From assembly GCF_001720465.1 (NCBI RefSeq), contig NZ_CP017113.1, positions 1,860,001-1,924,000 on the forward strand: 64,000 nt of DNA, read 5' to 3'. The stretch comes from Porphyrobacter sp. LM 6 (GTDB taxonomy: Bacteria; Pseudomonadota; Alphaproteobacteria; Sphingomonadales; Sphingomonadaceae). This document shows, piece after piece, positions 60,039 to 64,000 of this stretch (position 1 is the first letter of the stretch; the number at the start of each line of letters is the position of its first letter). The notes beneath the pieces are model-generated. The model was not told the origin of the DNA and did no database searches. It was given only the letters and a program-made list of their open reading frames with translations. The translations under genes were made by a program, and so were the position numbers.

Positions 60039-60403
60039 GCAACATCTCCTTCGCCGGGTTCGAGCGCGGGCGCCGCATCGGGTGCATCCTCGTCCTCGGG
60101 CAGGTCATATTCCTCGAGCCAATCGAGAATCGGCCCGCGGGCAAAGAACAAGATCAACGCGCCGAGCAACAGCGCCAATACGCCCTTCTGGTCGCTCGCC
60201 TGCGCACGGGCCTGGGCGAGCACATCGCGCGCACCGGCCCGCATCCGGTCGGTTACGGTGGTGGTCACGCCCGAGGATACCCGGCTCGCGATGCCCTGTT
60301 CGCCGAGCGTTGCGCGCAGGCGATCAATGTCATCGGTCAGCACAGCGCGGGCGGCATCGCGCAGGTCCCGGTCCTCGATGAAGCGCTGCGAGAGGCGGGT
60401 CAT
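60035..60403 (-). CDS. Hypothetical membrane protein in the YqjD/YqjE-like operon
   Basis: 122 residues. A basic helical N-terminal half is followed by one hydrophobic helix (GVLALLLGALILFFARGPIL, near 75-95) and a strongly acidic, Pro-rich C-terminal tail. It overlaps genes on both sides by 4 bases. Family not recognised; its place corresponds to YqjK-like small proteins in the enterobacterial yqjDEK cluster. Confidence 0.68.
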   Translation of the reverse strand: MTRLSQRFIEDRDLRDAARAVLTDDIDRLRATLGEQGIASRVSSGVTTTVTDRMRAGARDVLAQARAQASDQKGVLALLLGALILFFARGPILDWLEEYDLPEDEDAPDAAPALEPGEGDVA

Positions 60404-60843
60404 TTCGTTCCGTCCGAATCGAACATCGCCGAGAGCATCTTGCCATCTCCCACCGCCAGATAGACCAGCGCGCCGACGCCAGCGAGCATCACGCCCACGA
60501 CAATGGCGATGGCGCCCCAGATGCTCACCAGCGGGGCGAGCGCGATCACCGCGCCCACTGCCAGCGCAATCAGCGCGATGTGGAGCAGCACCAGTGCCAG
60601 CACCAGCAAACCCAGCGCGCGTCCGGCCGCCTTTCCGGCGAGCCCTGCGCGGGTCTTCTGGAAGGCGATTTCCGCCTCGGCATAAGTGCGCGCGTCTTCG
60701 ACCAGCGCGGTCAGATCGTCACGCAGTTCGGTGAAGCTGTTGCCGGCCGCGGCTTCCGCAGAAGCCCCGTCCGCCAGGTCAGCTTCGGGGCTGTCACTGG
60801 CGGTGTCAGGGATCGGCTGAGAGCCGGGATTGCTGTCGTGCAT
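60400..60843 (-). CDS. Phage-holin-family / YqjE-like membrane protein
   Basis: 147 residues from ATG 60843, with AGGAAG 6 bases upstream. The acidic N-terminus leads into a helix and two long hydrophobic helices (GLLVLALVLLHIALIALAVG and SIWGAIAIVVGVMLAGVGAL), as in YqjE (putative Actinobacteriophage holin family). It is not a phage gene here: it sits in an operon with YqjD-like anchors. It overlaps the following gene by 4 bases. Confidence 0.78.
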   Translation of the reverse strand: MHDSNPGSQPIPDTASDSPEADLADGASAEAAAGNSFTELRDDLTALVEDARTYAEAEIAFQKTRAGLAGKAAGRALGLLVLALVLLHIALIALAVGAVIALAPLVSIWGAIAIVVGVMLAGVGALVYLAVGDGKMLSAMFDSDGTK

Positions 60844-60879
60844 GAGGTCTTCCTGCAACCGCAAGGGCGTGCCGAGCGA

Positions 60880-61524
60880 TCAGTCCCGCTTGCCGCGGAA
60901 CAGCCGCGCGAGGAAGAAGCCGACCACCGCCGCAATCCCGACCGCAACGCCCGGGCTCTTGCGAACCATCTCGCGGGCATCCTCGCCCAGTTCCTCGACG
61001 CTCTTTGCTTCAAGCTTCGCCGAGGTTTCCTGCAGCGTGCGCGAGGCCTTGCGGGCATAATCGCCATATTGCTCGCCCAGCTTTTCATCGATCTGTGCGG
61101 CGCTGTCGCCCACGACCTTGCCGATCGAGGCGATGGCATCGCTGGCGGTCTTCTTGCCTTCGACGGCGAGTTCACCGGCCTTGTTCAGCGCCTGTTCGCC
61201 ATAGACCTTGGCCTCGGCGACGAGATCGGTGCTCTTGCCCTTGGCCTGATCGCTGACCGTGGTGAGGCGGTTGCCGGCTTCAGCGCGCAGGGCGGCGGCG
61301 CCAGCCTTGGCTTCTTCGAGCGCGGCGTTGAAGCGGCTCTTGGCCTCCTTCACCGGTGCAGGGGCAGGGGCCGCGCTTTTGGCGGTCGCCCCGGTTTTGC
61401 GCGGGGCGGCCTTGGCCGGAGCCTTCGCCTTGGCCTTCGGCTTGGCGACAGCGCCCTTAGCGGGGGCTGCGGGGGTCTTGCGGGCCTTGGGCTTGGCGGC
61501 GGGCGGGGTGGTTTCGTCTGCCAT
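60880..61524 (-). CDS. Histone-H1-like Lys/Ala-rich protein with YqjD-type membrane anchor
   Basis: 214 residues from ATG 61524. Residues 1-60 are Lys/Ala/Pro-rich (KPKARKTPAAPAKGAVAKPK type), like histone H1 tails. A long helical region (about 65-185) follows, and the C-terminus VRKSPGVAVGIAAVVGFFLA, ending RLFRGKRD, is the DUF883/YqjD anchor. It probably binds nucleic acid or ribosomes at the inner membrane. First gene of a four-gene operon, divergent from eno. Confidence 0.75.
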   Translation of the reverse strand: MADETTPPAAKPKARKTPAAPAKGAVAKPKAKAKAPAKAAPRKTGATAKSAAPAPAPVKEAKSRFNAALEEAKAGAAALRAEAGNRLTTVSDQAKGKSTDLVAEAKVYGEQALNKAGELAVEGKKTASDAIASIGKVVGDSAAQIDEKLGEQYGDYARKASRTLQETSAKLEAKSVEELGEDAREMVRKSPGVAVGIAAVVGFFLARLFRGKRD

Positions 61525-61607
61525 GATGATGCTCTCGTTGACTATGTGTTCGTATGCAGGGGTTGAAGTGCGCTTGCACGCCAATGTTCCAGAGCATACG
61601 GCGATAG

Positions 61608-62969
<1,362 letters not shown>

Positions 62970-62981
62970 TCCGGCGAGAGC

Positions 62982-63512
62982 CTAGCTGACGGCATCCTGC
63001 GCGGCATCGAAGAACCGCTCCATCGCCGCGAGACCCGTTGGCGTAAGGCGCACGAGCACGCGGCGGTTGTCGTCGGCATCGTTCTCGCGCACCAGCAGGC
63101 CTTCGTCCGCCAGAATGCCGAGCCAGCGTAGACCGGTAGTGGCGGGAGCCGCGGATCCGATGCACGCGCTCGACACCGAGACCGGCTTTCCCTCGGCATG
63201 GGCGATGTAGAGATCGATCAGGATATCCCACGCTGGCTCGCCGAACAGGTCGGGATTGCCGAAAATCGCAGCGCGCTTGCGCCGGAGAGCGTAGGTCTTG
63301 CGGGCCAGCGCAAGGTGAGCGCTCCCGCTTCCGGCACGCCGCGTCCGCGCCCGCCGGGTGGCATCATCGGCAGCGTCCGGCGTTACGGCGGCGCCGCGCA
63401 GACGTGCCGCAATGGTCAGCAGTTCATCGGCGAGAGGATGTAGCAGCGCCGCCGGATCCGCCATTGCGTCCGCATCGCTTGGGCACAGCCCGTCGCCAGA
63501 GATATCGCCCAT
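62982..63512 (-). CDS. MarR-like winged-helix transcriptional regulator
   Basis: 176 residues. The central part (EPAWDILIDLYIAHAEGKPVSVSSACIGS) and GLRWLGILADEGLLVRENDADDNRRVLVRLTPTGLAAM form a winged helix with the D-x-R wing motif of MarR proteins. The N-terminal helices are basic and Ala-rich. The target is unknown. It converges with eno, whose stop lies 12 bases away. ATG 63512 has GGAG upstream; Met 17 is an alternative start. Confidence 0.85.
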   Translation of the reverse strand: MGDISGDGLCPSDADAMADPAALLHPLADELLTIAARLRGAAVTPDAADDATRRARTRRAGSGSAHLALARKTYALRRKRAAIFGNPDLFGEPAWDILIDLYIAHAEGKPVSVSSACIGSAAPATTGLRWLGILADEGLLVRENDADDNRRVLVRLTPTGLAAMERFFDAAQDAVS

Positions 63513-63660
63513 CCCAACTGTCTCCGGGGTTAGCCCGGCCCTGTCAGGCCAGTGAGGTTCTTTCCCGGAAAATATAGGTATAGGGACGGGTGCTGGCTTT
63601 AAGGGTTACTACGCAGGTCGCTCTTTTTCTTGCGTAAAATCCCTGAGGGCGGGATCGCGC

Positions 63661-63858
63661 TCAGCGGCGCACCTGATCAAGCCTCAATTGCTGGATCGCG
63701 CAATCAAGGTGAGCCGCAGCAATCCACGCGCCCGATTGATCCAGCGCGGCCAACTGTTCTTCAAGTGCCGCCAGAATAGCCGGCACGCCATGGCCGTGCG
63801 GCGTCGCCCCGTTTTGATATTCCAAGGTCAGATCCCTTATGTTCTGTGACAGACCCAT
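63661..63858 (-). CDS. Hypothetical small protein
   Basis: 65 residues, MGLSQNIRDLTLEYQNGATP at the start, then a helical stretch rich in Ala/Leu with regular heptad spacing (AILAALEEQLAALDQSGAWI, then AAHLDCAIQQLRL). No signal or membrane helix. A G-rich run precedes the start. I do not recognise the family; the sequence looks like a real short helical protein rather than a shadow frame. Confidence 0.6.
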   Translation of the reverse strand: MGLSQNIRDLTLEYQNGATPHGHGVPAILAALEEQLAALDQSGAWIAAAHLDCAIQQLRLDQVRR

Positions 63859-64000
63859 ACCCCCGCGCGACCAGCGGGAACCTGCAATCCCGCCCCCGGT
63901 ATCGCGTTAATACCTTAGGGAAAGCTACAGAGGGAAAATACGTAGTGGGGCGCGGTGCGCCGAAATGGAACACCTGCACGGCAAACGTTTGCGGGAAATC

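Noticed and set aside
60400..60843. Prophage remnant because of the holin-family match
   Set aside because: No phage structural, lysis or integrase gene is nearby, and the gene sits in a YqjD/YqjE-like chromosomal operon.
63965..64000. Start of a further plus-strand gene (ATG at 63965, 12 codons visible)
   Set aside because: Only 12 codons are visible, there is no ribosome-binding site, and a competing GTG frame is equally plausible; it cannot be supported from this window.

Overview
The window reads as one ordinary stretch of chromosome from an alphaproteobacterium. It is most likely a member of the Sphingomonadales, and probably the Erythrobacteraceae (Erythrobacter/Porphyrobacter-like). 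This is judged from the very high GC content, the protein flavour, the phoR-pstCAB-phoU-phoB order, the tandem Coq4-like genes and the Sphingomonadales-type palindromic repeats. No prophage, transposase, CRISPR array or rRNA operon was seen. Coding density is very high: no gap between genes exceeds about 270 bases, and the largest (5087-5358) is full of short sequence elements.

Layout. 1-4400: end of a DNA-repair/mutagenesis cassette (UdgX-like protein, broken by one missing base, then error-prone polymerase DnaE2). 4397-10831: the phosphate-starvation cluster phoR-pstC-pstA-pstB-phoU-phoB on the minus strand, with two Pho boxes. 10958-17913: tRNA-Glu, recJ, a flavodoxin-like gene, an unknown gene followed by an AHH-type nuclease, nitronate monooxygenase, an amidohydrolase and a DUF2189 membrane protein. 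18000-25760: branched-chain amino-acid genes ilvB-ilvN-ilvC and leuA, the latter with a clear leucine-rich leader peptide; an L-lactate-dehydrogenase-like enzyme, a YceI protein and a lipoprotein lie between them. 25891-33279: miaA/serB with overlapping divergent starts, two tandem Coq4 paralogues, purL and small membrane proteins. 33353-43503: xseB-ispA-coaD, cyclophilin, queA, an ABC-2 exporter, a small outer-membrane protein, tgt, an S9 peptidase and chorismate mutase. 43582-47983: rpsD, then the rpiB-glyA-nrdR-trmJ operon. 48092-52695: the macromolecular-synthesis block yqeY-dnaG-rpoD. 52836-58610: carA-carB-greA. 58616-64000: a second parS region, a broken GNAT acetyltransferase, a four-gene YqjD/YqjE-like membrane-anchor operon, enolase and a MarR-like regulator.

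The most unusual observation is a pair of identically built elements about 53.5 kb apart. Each has a perfect ParB-type parS site (TGTTCCACGTGGAACA at 5203 and 58681), then exactly 21 nt of spacer, then a tandem array of 11-bp units of the form NGGGGTCTARN (three units at one site, four at the other). The two copies are in opposite orientation, with the arrays facing each other. I know of no description of this parS-plus-helically-phased-repeat architecture. The presence of parS also suggests that the window lies in the origin-proximal segregation domain.

Other points of note are a REP-like palindrome carried in frame inside dnaE2; leucine attenuation at leuA and a hairpin before ilvB; two single-base homopolymer deletions (udgX, dnaG) that look like sequencing errors; an in-frame stop in a GNAT gene; and an AHH nuclease ORF that is in frame with its upstream neighbour and separated from it by one TAG.
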